This document shows positions 1 through 14,600 of a stretch of 64,000 nt of DNA, piece by piece. Below the pieces are notes generated by a model. That model was given only the letters and a program-made list of their open reading frames with translations. It was not told the DNA's origin and searched no databases. The stretch is taken from assembly GCF_002078875.1 (NCBI RefSeq), contig NC_034415.1:25197413-25261412 (forward strand), read 5' to 3'. Made by a program: the position numbers and the translations under genes. Numbering within the stretch: the stretch's first letter is position 1; each line of letters opens with the position of its first letter. Origin of the DNA: Numida meleagris. Taxonomy: Eukaryota > Chordata > Aves > Galliformes > Numididae.

Positions 1-2480
1 GTGGGGCCGCTGTGCATGTACACTCCCAATTTTCTGCTATGTCTCAGAAAAGAAAGCAAGACTGGGTTTTGATCGGATTTTATAAGGGGTTGCTTAAGAA
101 CTAAAGTCTCCAATTACTCATTTGTAGCATTCCATTACTCAATTACAACAGAAAAGCAGATCTGAGCAATCAACTGCCTACCTCTCTGCAGCTGCAGTGA
201 AAATCATTTCAGATGTTCCTGACAATAGTTAATCTGCAGGGAGAGGCAGGTAGTTCACAAGGCCGCCAGAAGAGCAATCAAACCAAATGCTATCAGTTTC
301 ACTTGTGCCTGCAATATGCAATCCAGTAAGAAGGTGCAGCTCAGCTTAGAGATGATTAAACAGATGAGAAATGTTATGAGGCTTGAGGGAACTGATTTAA
401 CTGCAGTTACAGAGAAACAAACTGTAAAAAAGGCCTTATAATTTTTTTCCTCATTACCCAGAATATAGAAGTGAACCCGAGAGACTTCCCATACCTCACA
501 GAAGTTTCACAGTGATTATTTTTACATTAAGACATTAAGCGGTATATAAGAGGACATGAAACAGCAGCACAGTTTGCCAAAGGAATAACATTATTCCCAA
601 ACACTAAACTAAGATGTGGTGTTACCCCTGTTTGAGTTCTGTAAGCCAGTTACTGCACCTTCAGAGGGCACTCAGCATACACTTTATATTCTCATACACT
701 CACAATCATGAGCACAAGATACTGTTAAAGATTCACTTAAGTAAAGACTTTAAAAAAAGCACTACAGCCCCTTAAGAATTGTAGCTTTTAAAGAAACTAC
801 AAGCAACCAGCTTTTGAAAGCTCTTTCGTCAAACACGGAGAATTCCACGAACCAAAAGCACATTAGCAGATGTCGTGTGCAAATCTCTGCGGCAACACAA
901 GGAGGACAGACCACAAGCACTTTGGCATCAAAAAGCAGTCTGCATTTTAACCCTCCTGCTGACAGCCATAACACTGTTAATTACAACTTGCAGCTTATAG
1001 TTGGGAGAGTGTTGCACAAAATACCAGAGCAATAAAAAAACCACTCTGCACCTGCTCAAATGCGTGGAAAATTTATCGGAAACTTTCAACCAAAGTATTT
1101 GGGTCAACAGTTAACACCTGAGCTAAAGCATCACTTTAACTCCAGGTGTACATTGTAATAGCAGCAAAAGAGCAAATTACTTAATAAAGCAGGCAGGCAA
1201 CAGGCTTTGACATAACAGTCAAATCTGTGGTAGAAGTTAAGCATGGGGAAACTTTAAAAGACTGTGTCTAACCTTAAAATATAACGGAAGGCTGTCCATC
1301 ACCTTCTGGCATTTGCTCTAAGCAACCTCTGCAAAAGGAACAATATCGTTATAACACCTACCATCAAGCTAACACATACAGTCTCTGCACGCTGAGAAAA
1401 TTAAATGCCTTCATAATAGGAAACTTAACGTGCAGGTCTCATGCTAGATTTGGGTTTTTCCTCTCTTCCTAAACCTTACCAGCCCCTGCTAAGCAATTAT
1501 TACTACACAGCTGCTCTGTGAGCCAATTGTTTCACCACACCACAACTGACATCCTGGTCATCTCCAGGTCTTAGACTGTCCAGCAAAATTCAGAGGACTA
1601 ACAGCACCGAAGAGAACGGAAGGAGAAGGATCCAAATTTTCTTTCCCCTCATCACACTAAATTCATTTGCAAGACCATTTAGCTTGCCTTACTGTAATTT
1701 CCTTGAAATAAAAGTACTGCAGCTACATCTCAGCACTTCATATACCATACAAGTTTTCTTCTGTAGATAATCACAGTAACCGGAGTCAGTTTAAAAATGG
1801 GATAGTTCATTTTTCAAACTACTTGGACAGGTTTGCTTGCAAATAAAAAGTTTAAAGATGCTTTTTCTTTAAAAAAGTCATTGCTCATCAGAAGCCAACA
1901 ATAATTACATTGTTTTGAGAAAGGTGGACATGTTGCAAAGATCCTTCCTATCCACCTTAATAATAGAAAGCTGTTGATCCAACCTTTCACGCTCAATATC
2001 ACTACTTGCAGATTCTGCCAAATACAGTCATGTTTCCCGTATGCTTCAGTGTAGATCAGAACTTCAGTTTCCCAGGTCACCTTGAATACAATAAAATCCA
2101 AGCTGATAACTTCAAGTAGTATTTGTGTCTTATCAATGTCTTTCTACATACCCATTTTGCTCAGAAGGAATATTTCCATCCTACAGGAGAGCAGCATGTT
2201 TTATTCCTTGGCACATCTGTTTCTTATTCTTAAAGTACACGCTTCATCTGAGCTGAAAGTGTTAGCAACTTAATTTATGAAACACTCAGGGACATTAAGT
2301 ATCTATAAATCCCCACTCAGCCCTTTATCAGGAAAAGCAGGGAAAGAATACATGGAGGAGAAACAGTGAAGAATCTAAGTGGCAGAGCATGTCTGATAAT
2401 CTCAAATGCAATAGTTTTACATAAAGTAAGAACTGGCACTTTGTCACCTGTAAGTGATGTTAAAGAAGGCGAGATGAATT
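1..2480. other. Intergenic, no gene recognised
   Basis: AT-rich sequence downstream of the NDC1 3' end. The open frames here are short (under 100 codons), overlap on opposite strands, and match no family I know. No CR1 fragment or RNA gene was recognised. In human the next gene on this side is GLIS1, but none of its exons is visible here. Confidence 0.6.
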
Positions 2481-2489
2481 TTAAGACAT

Positions 2490-2495
2490 TTTATT
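2490..2495 (-). promoter_or_regulatory. NDC1: Probable NDC1 poly(A) signal
   Basis: The minus strand reads AATAAA about 180 nt past the NDC1 stop codon. It is the first canonical hexamer downstream, giving a short 3'UTR. A further AATAAA near 2203-2208 could be a distal alternative. Confidence 0.55.
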
Positions 2496-2673
2496 GTACA
2501 AAAGATGAGCTCTCCCCAAAACTGGAAGAGATTTTCTACAATTTTAAGAGTTTCATTCTGCAACTTGTGCTTCCACATGTTTTTCCAACAATACAAGATA
2601 AAAAGGCTCAGTAGTCCCGCTTTCTTCTTACCAGAAGTGCCAAACAAACCGTAGCTGTATCAAAAGCTGATGT

Positions 2674-5600
2674 TTACTCTTTATATTCCAAGAACTGCTG
2701 AAGTCTTTTCTTATGTTCTGTAGAGACTTGCACTGCACTAAAAACAAATACAGAACGTAAGATTTTGCATTAAATGTAGTACACCACAGAATAAAGCCTT
2801 CATGCCAAAACTAAGCGTACACTGAAATAAACAGCTACACTGAAGCTGAAATTTAGAAAACCCAGCTGTACAAAAAGCCTAGGTTCCAAGGAAGACACAC
2901 AAAAAAGTAGGTATTAATCCTTAAAATTGTCAATTTCTCACCAGCTTCCACTACTAAAAGACACTTATCCCTAGAAACCTCATCTGTTTCTTTACCCATT
3001 TAATCATGGCATCATAGAATTTCCTGAGTTGGAAGGGACCCGCAAGGATCACTAAGTCCATCTCCTGACTGCACAGATAACAACCTAAAAACTAAACCCT
3101 GTGCCTGAGAGCTCTGCCCAAATGCTTCTTGAACTCTGGCAGCTTGGTGCCATGACCCCTGCCTCCGGAAGCCTGCTCAACCCAACCACCCTCTCAGATA
3201 AGAGGCTTTTCCTAACATCCAATCTGAACAATCCCTGATACAGCTTCATGAGCAATTGTGAACCTTACAAGATTGATTTAAATATGAAAGAATCTCTCAA
3301 AAGTTCCTGCAGTAACATTCCATTTAAAAATTTAGCAAGTGAAAAATGATGAAAAAAAAGTTCTTACTTTAAGTGTTCTCCAAAGACAGTGGTTATCCGG
3401 TACAGCGCTGTTTTCAAAGATGCTCTAAGTGCAAATCGTAGTGTTTTGTAGGATGTGTCCACCAGACTTCCTGAACTCCTAGGAGGTTTGCTAGAAACAT
3501 GAGGCAGTTTGAAATGTCTGTCTACAACCTAATTGAGAAAAACATAGATGAGCTTACCTTGTCTGTTCAATTACTTCATAATAGAACTAGCAAGAAGTTT
3601 ATTAAATAAAGCAAAAAAAAAAACCAAACCACAAGTTCCAACAAAACACCACCAAGACACAAAAATGTACTGGAAACCAAATCTGACCTTACATTTCCAG
3701 GCCATCAACATCAGCATACTATCAAGATTTATGAAATAAGATTCTCTGGTAAGGAGTCTTAAACGCTAAGCACAGCGGTACAAAACCAATTCTATTTTGT
3801 GTTTTATCTTGTTTCCTTCCAAAACATGGGAGGCGTTCCCTTCTCCTTCCCCTTAGTACCTCTTCTTGGAATAAGTGACTTACACTGAGAAGCTTTAATA
3901 ACCTTAAAATCCTTTCCAAGAATCTCCATTAAGGAACTGTAAAATGACTGTATCAGAAAGACATGCAAAGCTTTGGAAACAAATCTGTTTTGTTTTTTTA
4001 AATACACATTTCCAAACATCACCAATTGGAGAGTTTGAGTAATGCCTTCGCATTGCTTTGTGATCTTATCTCCCATGGTTTGCAAAGCCTCCAAGTGCTC
4101 CAGATTGTATGAAGGATTCTATACAGCCAACTGAAGATGAAGTCCTAAGTAAGCTTAAAATGTAGGATATTTGATGCATCCCCAAAACAAGATGCTTGAT
4201 TTAAAAAGTACTAAGTGCTCAGTTAAACATTTCAGTAAAAATGTACTTTCTGCTTCTACATTTTAAAGATCTCACAAGGTTTTTATCCAGCTGTTTCACA
4301 ATGAAGATAGTGGCAAGTGGTTGTCTCCTTTAGATTAACTGAAGATGAGAAGCCATTTACAGCAGTGAGAACTTTAATGTTATGACTGGTCAGCACTGTC
4401 AAAATATAAAGTTAACAAAACTCCTCCTCTCATAAAGCTGTTCTGTGGTAAGGAAAAGTTAATGGTTTTCACCTCCTGAAGGGTCAGTAAAGTATTCAGG
4501 ATAGCTGGCAGCGTAGTTTGAACAACTCCAAATTGGTCTTCAGTAAAGGAGGCTGCTACCAAATGAGACAGACCTTTTTGGGGAGAAAAAAAAAGTCTGC
4601 TATAATTACAGAATTCTCAACTTCTGAAGCATTAACAAAGATCACATTTTTCCTGAAGATTCTACTAACTTGCTGGAATTCCTAGGACCTACTGAAGCCA
4701 GACGACAGTTACCTCAGCTCTGGCTTGCTACAGGGCTAAATCACTCGTTGACTGCAGTACAATAGCTTGAGGTTAATGACAGGGGAAGAGAGATTATACA
4801 TAAAGTAAGTTTTAAAAGAAGACTGGCTCCCCTTCTGCTCCTCTGATCAGAACTGTACCTGACATCAACCAAAAGACACGTGCTATTTCGCAATTCTAGA
4901 AATTCATGCAGAAATGTTTCCAGATTATTTAAATTTTTGTTCAGCTTGTACAAGAACTTTACTACTCTGAAGAGAAATTTGGATTTAGCTTTAAACCCCT
5001 TCTCATTTTGTTTATCATATTAAAAAGCATTGCAGCCTAGTTCTCCAATCCTTCTTAAAATACAACTGATACTTTCCACTCTTCTGCAAAACTGTATTTA
5101 CGATCCCCATCTCCTGACTATATTTCTTGGCTCATTACCTTTGATCTGACACAAGCTGTCTCATCAGTCCATGAAACATCTAACCTAGGAAGAAGACTGG
5201 ATTTCACTGTGCAAAAATAAAAAAGATTCTAAAAACACTGGTATTTGCCTTGACATTGAGACAAACAAACAAGAAAATCCTGTTGTGCAGCCACACACTC
5301 ATTGTTCTTCTAGATCTCTCTGGACCACCTCTTCCAAATTATTTGTTAACTTACTACTCAAGTGCCTGCCTGCCTCCACACCCCTAGATAACAGAAAGAC
5401 ATTTTAAGAAGAAAACCTGCTGTAAAAAGAAAAAGTGAAGGTGATAAATGGGTTCACGTGGGAGAAAAGCCACAGAAATCAAATTCAGGAATTACTACCT
5501 CCGTGGAACAAACTAAAAGATTGTGCACGGGATTTCAAAACTGACAAGTGAATGAGATCTTTATTCATGCTACAGAAATGCCGTCATATTTTTATCAAAA

Positions 5601-8600
5601 CAGATTCAAAGTTTTCACAGAGACCCAAAAATCCGGAACCAGATAATTCTAGCTGTTGTAGTGCCATGAACCAAAGGAGCAGAAAAGCTGGGAACAGAAA
5701 TTGCTTACCTTCCAATGCCCAAATGTGCATCTGGGCATCAGAGAAAACAGCTTGGATGGAGGCTTCCGGATGCTGAGAAGAAATCAAAGCATTCTAAGTG
5801 CACTATCTAGAAGTATCACCAGAACTGCAGGTTTCAATTAAACATTACATATTTCATAGGTTCACGTGACTCTCCTCAGAAAAGATCTGCAAAGCTGACA
5901 AATTTCAGAGAATGCCCAGAGAAACGTGATCTTTCAATAAACCAAAGTTCTTCTGGGGTGGGAGCTGCCCACAAAGCTCTAGCTAGAAGTAAAAATTCCA
6001 AAAGAGAAAGTATATTAGCTACCTAGTTTTCAAGGGCTAAATAAGCAATGTAATCCCTCCACATCTATTTCATGACCTTGTTTGACTCAGTCTCTATTCT
6101 AGTCTAACTGACCAGAAAACACTGCTGTACATGAATAATTCTCACATGCACAGAAGATATCTGCATACAAAAATATGATATTTTCTTGAAGGAAACACTG
6201 AAACCTATAAAAACAAAGACCTACAGTAGAGGGGAGTTGTTCTGTAAAGCTTAACTAAGTTATTGTTCAATTTGGTTAAGAGAAACACTTAACTGTGATT
6301 TTAGTGTAAAATCTAAACTGAACTTGCACAGTGTAAATGTTCACCTGAAAGGCAGTAGTAATATTAGTACCAATATTTCAGGAGAAATTCCCAGAAATCC
6401 AGCTACCTTTTTTCCCCACAAAGGAAAACTATAAAGCATTCACTTGGTACACCAGCCTGGCAAAATGCCATTAACTGAATTCTAACCTTAACGAGAGGCC
6501 ATACCATCTAGCAGTCAGTATACTGAGATAATTACATTTTTTAATTCTCCATTGTGTTTTACTACTTCATGATACTTTAAGCAAAACACAGCTTACAAAC
6601 AGCCTAGCTTAAACAAATACTGTTATTTCTTTTTTAATACAGGCATAGGACAGTCCTGCTTCAAATATCACAGTAAAACAGTTCTGTACTTATGGAAAAC
6701 CTTAGATTAGAAAAAAGAACTTCCGAATCACAGAACTGCAGGGGTCGGAAGGGACCTCAAGAGATTGAGCCCAACCCCCCTGCTAAAGCAGGTACCCTGC
6801 AATAGGTCACTCAGGTAGGTGTCCAGCCAGGTCTTGAGTATCTCCATAAAAGGAGACTCCACCACCTCTCTGGGCAACCTGGTCCAGTGCTGTGTCACCT
6901 TTACCATAAAGAAGTTACTTCACATGTTTGTGCGGAACTTCCTGCGTTCAAGTTCTAGGCCATTACTCCTTGTCCTATCGCTACGCACCACCGAGAAGAA
7001 CCCGGTTTCATTCCTTTGCTTCCCACCTCGCTTCAGATATTTATAAACATTTATCAGATCTCCCCTCTGTCTTCTTTTCCCCAGGCTCAACAGACCCAGG
7101 TTCCTCAACCTTTCCTCATAAGGAGATGCTCGAGGCCCTTTGCCATCTCTGTGGCCCTCCACTGGACTCCATCTAAGAGATCCCTGTCTTTTTTGAACTG
7201 GGGAGCCCAGAAATGGACAGAATATTCTAAATCATTACTATATGTAAAAGACACACAGTGCCACAGCAGATCTCATATGTTCATGCATTTCTAGACCATG
7301 CTGCTCACTCATAAGACATACGATCATGACTACCTTGCTGAAGAAATACATGATCAGCACTCGTCTTGATAAGAAGTTTTTTATCTGAAAAGAAACAGAA
7401 GATGAAAAACAATGTATCTATCAGAAGGCACGCGAAGTTAAGCCTCCTCACCTCTACCATCTTTTCACAGTAAAACGGAATTGGGTGTGAAGGGGAATAT
7501 GTTTTGTTAAGTTGTGTAAGCTAACTGAAGGAGGAAGTATTCATTTAAAAAAAAAAAATGAAGAGTTCTTTCAGTAGAGAGAACACCTAAGCTGTATTGG
7601 CTGTACCCAATCCGTGCTGCAACTTTTACTCTACCTGTTCTTGCTTGTTCTGGAGCCATGTGTAAATAAAACTTGGCTGTACTGCCTCACTGCCAACTCT
7701 TGCAACAGAGAGCACTGGGAAGGATTCATGGTGGGAACCATTCATTTGCAGACCTACAAGAGAAATACAGCCTCTTCAGAAAACTGGTTGCTGTCACTTT
7801 CAATCTTAAGAATACAGATCTCTACTGGCAACTACATCTGTGACTACAAGGATAAGAACAAGTGTAGTGGAAAAGTCTCTACCTGAACCTGACGTCCACA
7901 GCTTTGGTCCCCTGCGCATGATGTGAGGACTCTGGACTGATCCGTGCCAAGGAGAGTTTAAATCCAGAATTCCCGCCTTGCAATTTAAAGCAGGTGAACT
8001 GAAAGGTGAACCAATATCAGACCCAGGCGATGCCTTTAAAGGCATTAAGGATGATTTAACCAGGGAAGACATGGCAGCTCTAGGAATAACATTAGACCTC
8101 TGTAACTGGAAAGGGATATCTTCTGCCACCGCAGCTCCTAACGACAGAAACACACTGCACGTAAGCAAACATGCTGTCAAGAAATGGGTTTGTTATTTGA
8201 TTGCTACTTCAACAACTTCTGTGTTGTCAAGAGTTTTCATTTGATCTTGCAAAGAAGTACATATCAACACGAGTATGAAGTGTTTTAAATGTTCTTTCCA
8301 CTTGTTCTTGAATTGATGATGGATTTCCTGAACCACTCTCTCCTTTTGCTAGCTAGCATTATAATGCATTGGTACGTACCATCATAAAGCATGCTTTCAG
8401 TATTTCTAGTATTAGGACTAGAAAACAAGGCTACTTAAGGACAGTTCCTAAACAAGAACGGCAGTACTTTCTGATTGGTGTATAAGAAACATGTCAGCCA
8501 CAAATTCCAAGGGAACAGCAGAACGAGAAATTCACCTCTGACGTGAATGTTCCCAGGACAGGAGTACACTTGTGTCCTAGGCACTGACTGTTAAGGGATT

Positions 8601-11600
8601 CAGTTACCTGGCAGCCCTTGTGCTAACATAGCTCTGCTGCCAGGAACGATGCCTAAGTCCAGCATGTGCAACACCTGAAATGCTTGCCAGCTGCATGCAG
8701 CTTGAGACTCAAACCAGCTCTTCTATTTCTACCATGATACTCAGTGAACCACATGAATATGCTCAAAGTCCTTATAAAAACAAAAGGAAAACTAATCTTG
8801 TCACCTTAAGGTAACCAAAAGAGCAGCTATGCAAGTTACAAAGCATCTCCTGGCAAAGCTTACAGTTCTTAGGTTCAGGCATATTCTAAAACTCTAATAA
8901 TTACTTAATTAGTGCAATTGTGGAAAACCATACTGCATCAAATATAACATCATGCAAAGTAAACAAAGTAAGCACACACTTCTGAAACTTTCCATTTGTT
9001 CTGGGGATTGAAATGAAATGGGGGAGGGGGGACTTCCTTTTTAAATGTTTCCAATTATTTCCAGAACCCTCCCCCAGCTCATTTTTCCATACAACTTAAT
9101 TCAGATTACACAGGTACAATAGTCTATTGGCATTCCCATGCTTTACAAAGTGTTATGAGCATTTCCTCACAAACCTGGAGTCTGCGGAGATACTTTCATC
9201 TCTCCCACTTGCTGCTTTGCTCTCCCATTTGCTGCTGCAGCTTCCTGCTGTGCAATCAGCCTCTGGGTCAGATCAGTGAGAAGACTCAAACACTCCCTTG
9301 ATATCGCAGTCCAGTTGTGTGGGTGCCCACCTAGCAGCATTCACACAAAAGGGAAATGCAGTAGGTATGTTTGATCTCCATGTTATCCTCATATCTATTC
9401 TAACAGTGCACATTTGCTCTCAGGGTAAGCTTCAAAGGCCATAGCACCATTCCATTTCTAAAAAGCCACAGTGTGTTTTTACTGTAGCAGTTTATTTATA
9501 TTGAAAGGAAGATGAAAACATGGACAGATTCTACCCTACTGTCAATTAATAACCCTACAAGACTTCAGTGAAACCCATTAAGCAAGCAGGAAATGAGCAG
9601 TTTGGTCCATCAGATTTGAAATCTACTAAAATGAACAGAGTGATATCAATGGAGATGGTAAACACTTTAGAAGTTGTGCAAACATTAGAAATCCTAATGA
9701 GGAGTAACAAAGTTTTTGAAGGTTTCTAGGCAGTCTCAACTGCCCTTCTCTGCTATATCTTCATATACAGCAAGAGGCTCGTATACTAAATGAAATCATG
9801 GCCTTTGCTTGCTTTCACAACTCTAGTGGTGACCCACTAATTATGCTCAATTTAACCTCACATCTGAACATTGGGCTTACACTCATGTGTTGGATTATTC
9901 AGTTTAGGTTATTTGGTAGGTGATGTCAGGAGAACCTTGCTTTCAATACTTTAAGGCCTATGTTTCCTCATGGCTGTCATTTAAACCAAAAACAGGGACT
10001 AATATTTATTGAGTAGATGAAACAACGTGAACTAAGAACTAAGAGAACTAAGAACATCCTTTTGGAAAAGGCATCACAGGGACACTTTTTCTTATGAGGC
10101 CTCATAGCTTACATAGCATACATCACAGCCGTTAAAAAAAAACTCTCCAAAGCATTTGGCAAACATTTAATTAAAAAAAATCAACATGAGCTAGCTCCTA
10201 CCTGGCTGGCTAAGGCTGAAGACTTCCTGACGTCGAACAGGAGAATATTGGGAAAGTAACATCAAGTCCTGTAAGGCTAAAAACTACAAGGAAAGGAAAG
10301 TGTTTTCACAAATGCAAAGTCCAAGAAGGTTCCTTAAAAACTGTTGTTATCCATATAAATGCAATTCTAACAAAGACCAAGTTTACACAGACTAAGACAA
10401 GCCATGAGATGAGGAAAAAAGAAAAAAAAAAAAGAGGCAAAAGACTGCACATATCCCCTGAACCAGTTTGGACAGGGCTGCTGAGCAGAGCTTCAGAAAA
10501 CTTTACTGATATATTCTTTCCTTGAAGCTAAAGAAAACCTAGGACTTTTTTTTTTATTCAGTTTTCACAGCTAACAACTCTGAGAGCAAGAGCTCAAGTC
10601 TAAAGAACAAATTGTTTCTGCAAGCCAGAGCTCATCTGCAATGTGCCAACAGCACAAAGCCTAATATTGCTTTTTCACATGATTCAGTAATTAATGTGGC
10701 AGACCAACGATAACCAGATTTCCCTCACTATGCAAGATCCAATTATAAATTAGACACTTCAGTCTAATTCATAATCTCAGCGGTTACTAACTCTGCTGTG
10801 CTTGATTCTTCCTCACAGATCCTTTGATAATGCACAGAGCTTACAGTAGGCTGCAATTCATTCGAATCCCATTTTATCTCTAGCCTTATCAGAGATCTGT
10901 ATAATCATTAAATATGGATCTTCCATGTGGAGAACAGTGTTATTTTTTATTTACATAATACTTTTTATATGAGGTCTTCAATTCTTGATTATTATAAACA
11001 CTAAGTTCTATTAATGTCTAACACAGCTAGACCAAAATTACTCTTACCAAATTATTGTTTACCAAAGTGGAATGACAAAAAGTGTTATTAACCTTTTATT
11101 TTAGCATCATTACAAACTAATGTAGTTGTTGCAGACATACATCTCACCCTCACCTCTGAAGGAGTCTGTCTTCAGCCTAGAAGTAGTATAGCATGGCGAG
11201 CTCCAGCAGATGTCACTACTAAACAAGTTTTCACCATTAAGCATGACTGGCCTGGCTTCCTCTGAGTTCACAGGCAGCTTTTTAAAGAACTAGCAGCAGT
11301 TTCTCTAGCTGCTACACAGCAGATCATAATTTGAGAATCACCTTCCCTGCACACACCGAGCTGGGAAGACTGTGGAAATGCAATTACCTTTATAATAAGT
11401 GGAGGGTTGCTGCTTAAGATTTTAGGCAGGCATTGGTCTGTCTCCTCAGCAAAAGTTGGCTGAACAGGAAAGTGATGCGTCTAAATAGAAACATCAGATG
11501 TTGTGTTATGCAGTACAAAACATGAGGAAAAAAAAGCTTAACAGAACACATCTGAGCTGGTGCTTGTCAGAGGAATTATGGACTAGAAAAGCACATACCC

Positions 11601-14600
11601 AACTGCTTCAACTTGATATAAAGTAGCTTGAAATTTCTAACAGAAGCAACGATAAAAACAAACAAACATACAACAAAGGCCACTCCTCACATTTAAAACC
11701 GAGCTCTTAGAAAATCCAGCTACATTTATCTTGAAATGCCTTCCATGTACTCATACAGCTGGGCAAATCATACGCAGTTAGATTTCTATCATAACGATAA
11801 CTGGGAGAAAATCTAACGATACCACACCCAAAAATAATAAGTTCCAGCACTGTCATGTCTCTTTTACAGTGTGACCAATCCAATGAAAAGCTGAGGGGTT
11901 CTTTTATTAAATAATGAAATATTTTAGAATTCTTCTCCTACACTGTTTTGTTGATAAACTAAGAAAGTCTTAATCGTGATATTCATATTCTGTGTTTTAA
12001 CAGAATTCATTTCTGTTCTCATGGCTATGATGTTTAAAATATAAATAGCTGCTCATATTGTGTCAAGTACTGCATATTTTTAATACCATTTAACATGAAT
12101 CAGTTTGGGCACAGGCTTTGTCAGTTTATTTGTTCTGTGTCACCAAATTCATATTACACATCATCACTTTTTCCCTCTTCCCCAGCTGCAACACTGAAAT
12201 TTACAATAGCAATTGCTTTCAAAGGGTTAACAAAGTAACTGCGTGGAACTGATGTAAGTTACTGATTCTTTACTGCCTTTTCCTCGTCACCCCCAATGCT
12301 CCCCACTCCCACTACCCCCATAACCAGTCTCAGATTGATATTCTAATGTGATTCATTATATATTTAAATGGTCTTTTTTTAGCCATATTAATTTGTAACA
12401 GTGATTGAATGAAAACGCAAAAATGTATTAATTCCCAAGGCTGCTTGAAGTCTATTTTAATACTGCAGCCTGAACTCTATTAACACGTCTCTTCTTCGGA
12501 GAACTGTGTACTTGGATGCTTTGTTGAAATCTGAGATTTCCAGAGCTTAGCTTGCAGAACATTGACCACCTTTTGTTATCTTTTCTGTTGATAAATTGGA
12601 CTGAGAGAGAGTTTCTGGATATTATCTTCTCACATAACCTGCAGGTGTGTGTCACAAGTTCTTCCTTTTTAGAAAGAAAGCATTATCAGTGAAACACTGT
12701 TATACCTTCAGCATTGTCACAGCATACCAACCTCTGTAGCATAGATCCTGAAGAACAACCATGCAATGTACCAGGTAACCAGAAGAAACACACCAGACAA
12801 CCAGGCATGGTAAAATAAGGAGAGATCCAATAGGCCAGACAGAGTGTCAAGAGGATGCAATTTACTGCAAATAAACCAAGAAGATAAAAGTGTTTTCATT
12901 ACGGAAGACATCCATAGTAAGCTGCTTATTGGTTTATTTGTTTGTTTTCCAAAAAGTTCCATAAAGATGTTACGAGATCACACCTCTTTAATCTTCTAGT
13001 AGCAGTGATTAGATGAAATTAAAATTAATGAAATTAAGGAAAAAGCTAAATGAAATAAATGACTACAATCACAACTTCAGTCAATCAGGGTATTAAAAGC
13101 TCCCACTTCCCTATTTGAAGAGGAATCACAGTGATATATAAAAACATCCTAAAGACACAGAATTGGATAAAAAACACAAATGAGATCTGGAGAGAACACC
13201 CTCTCAAATATGTCCGTTTTTCAGAGATGAAGGCTATCAAAGAGGGTTTCTTAATGCCTAGCTACAATTTGGCTCTTACCAGGGGGCTGCTGGCCCACGT
13301 GGGGTTTATGTCAGAAGCCTCCAATGCTCCCCATGTTCTGGGGGAGGCAAGGAACAGAGAGAGCCCTACTACACACAGAGAACCAGTTGCTAAGCTGGAC
13401 TACCTTAGCAAAGGCAGCTGTTGGCAATATTCTCCTCCAAGTTTTCAGCACGATGTACTACCCACCTGTCTATACGAAGATCCATTGTGGTACTTATCCA
13501 CATCTTTGGGATATAACCTAGGGGACAAAAAAACATAAACACAACACTGAAGCAAGTAAAACACAGGCAAACATGTACGCAACAGGGCAACAAGAAGATC
13601 AAAGTAGAATGCATATATAAAGACCAAGAATGGCCTTGTAACACACGTGTGCAAGAAAACAATCTGCCTTTGGGTTTTCTCTCTTTTGTTTCTTAAAAAA
13701 CAGGAATGAGAGAATAGGAGAAAAAAGGAGCCAGGACAGCAACTACATGGTGAGAGATGCTGCTCGAGTTTTATCACTAGCTTCTCAGCATTGGAATATT
13801 TCTATTTCTTCTCTAACAGAAGAGAGTTAATAGTAATTTAATATTCATTTTCAGGCAGCAGCAGAGCGCTTTTAAAGATATAGAAGAAACCAATATTGAA
13901 ACAGCCCAGTGGAAAACAGTAAAAGTGTGCTAGAGCTTTTTCATCACTTAAGAGTATAACTACAACCCTAATATAAAAGAAACCTCACTGATTTTTATCC
14001 AGCCCAAGCCAGTTGTGCCCATCAACAGATTTTATCATTATCATTTTAAGGAACAAACTTAGATTCTCCTGGAAGGGGGGCAAACTGCCTTTTTCTCCCC
14101 AATTTTCTCCAAACAACATCAACTGCACTTGGCAATAAAGCCAAAGTGCTCATTTTTGCTTAGAAATAGTAAGACACAGTGGCAGTACATACACAGAAGT
14201 TATACCCACTGCCAGTATTTCAGGTTCAGCTCTGAGACTATTCCTAACACCAGGCAATGGAAGGAGCAAGCCAAGGCACAGCAATGTTTACTCGTGACAA
14301 AAAAGAGAGTTAAAAAAAAAAAGGAATATAAGTTCCAAATGAAAACAAAATTCTTCAACTACATTTTGTTTCCAGGTTGAGAGTCTTTTTACCCAGATCA
14401 GAACTGACATACAAACTCTCCAATGCTAGCTGGCCAGGGCTTGGTAGCTCCTCCGACATGCAAGTTAGTTCACAGCTGCCTGCCGTGGAATTTCCTTCCA
14501 AGAAGAGAACACCAGAAACAATCCCCTGGAGGAGGATCAATGTTTTGGCACAGTATCCAAAAACACAGACTTCAGATTAGAAAACTATTGTTCCCAGTTG

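Noticed and set aside
6819..7294. Several 75-92 codon frames on both strands
   Set aside because: They lie within a degenerate CR1 fragment and do not form a reverse-transcriptase reading.
13131..13538. 135-codon plus-strand open frame
   Set aside because: It is antisense to NDC1 exon 7 and its flanking introns. The translation has no recognisable features and the exon is fully explained by NDC1.
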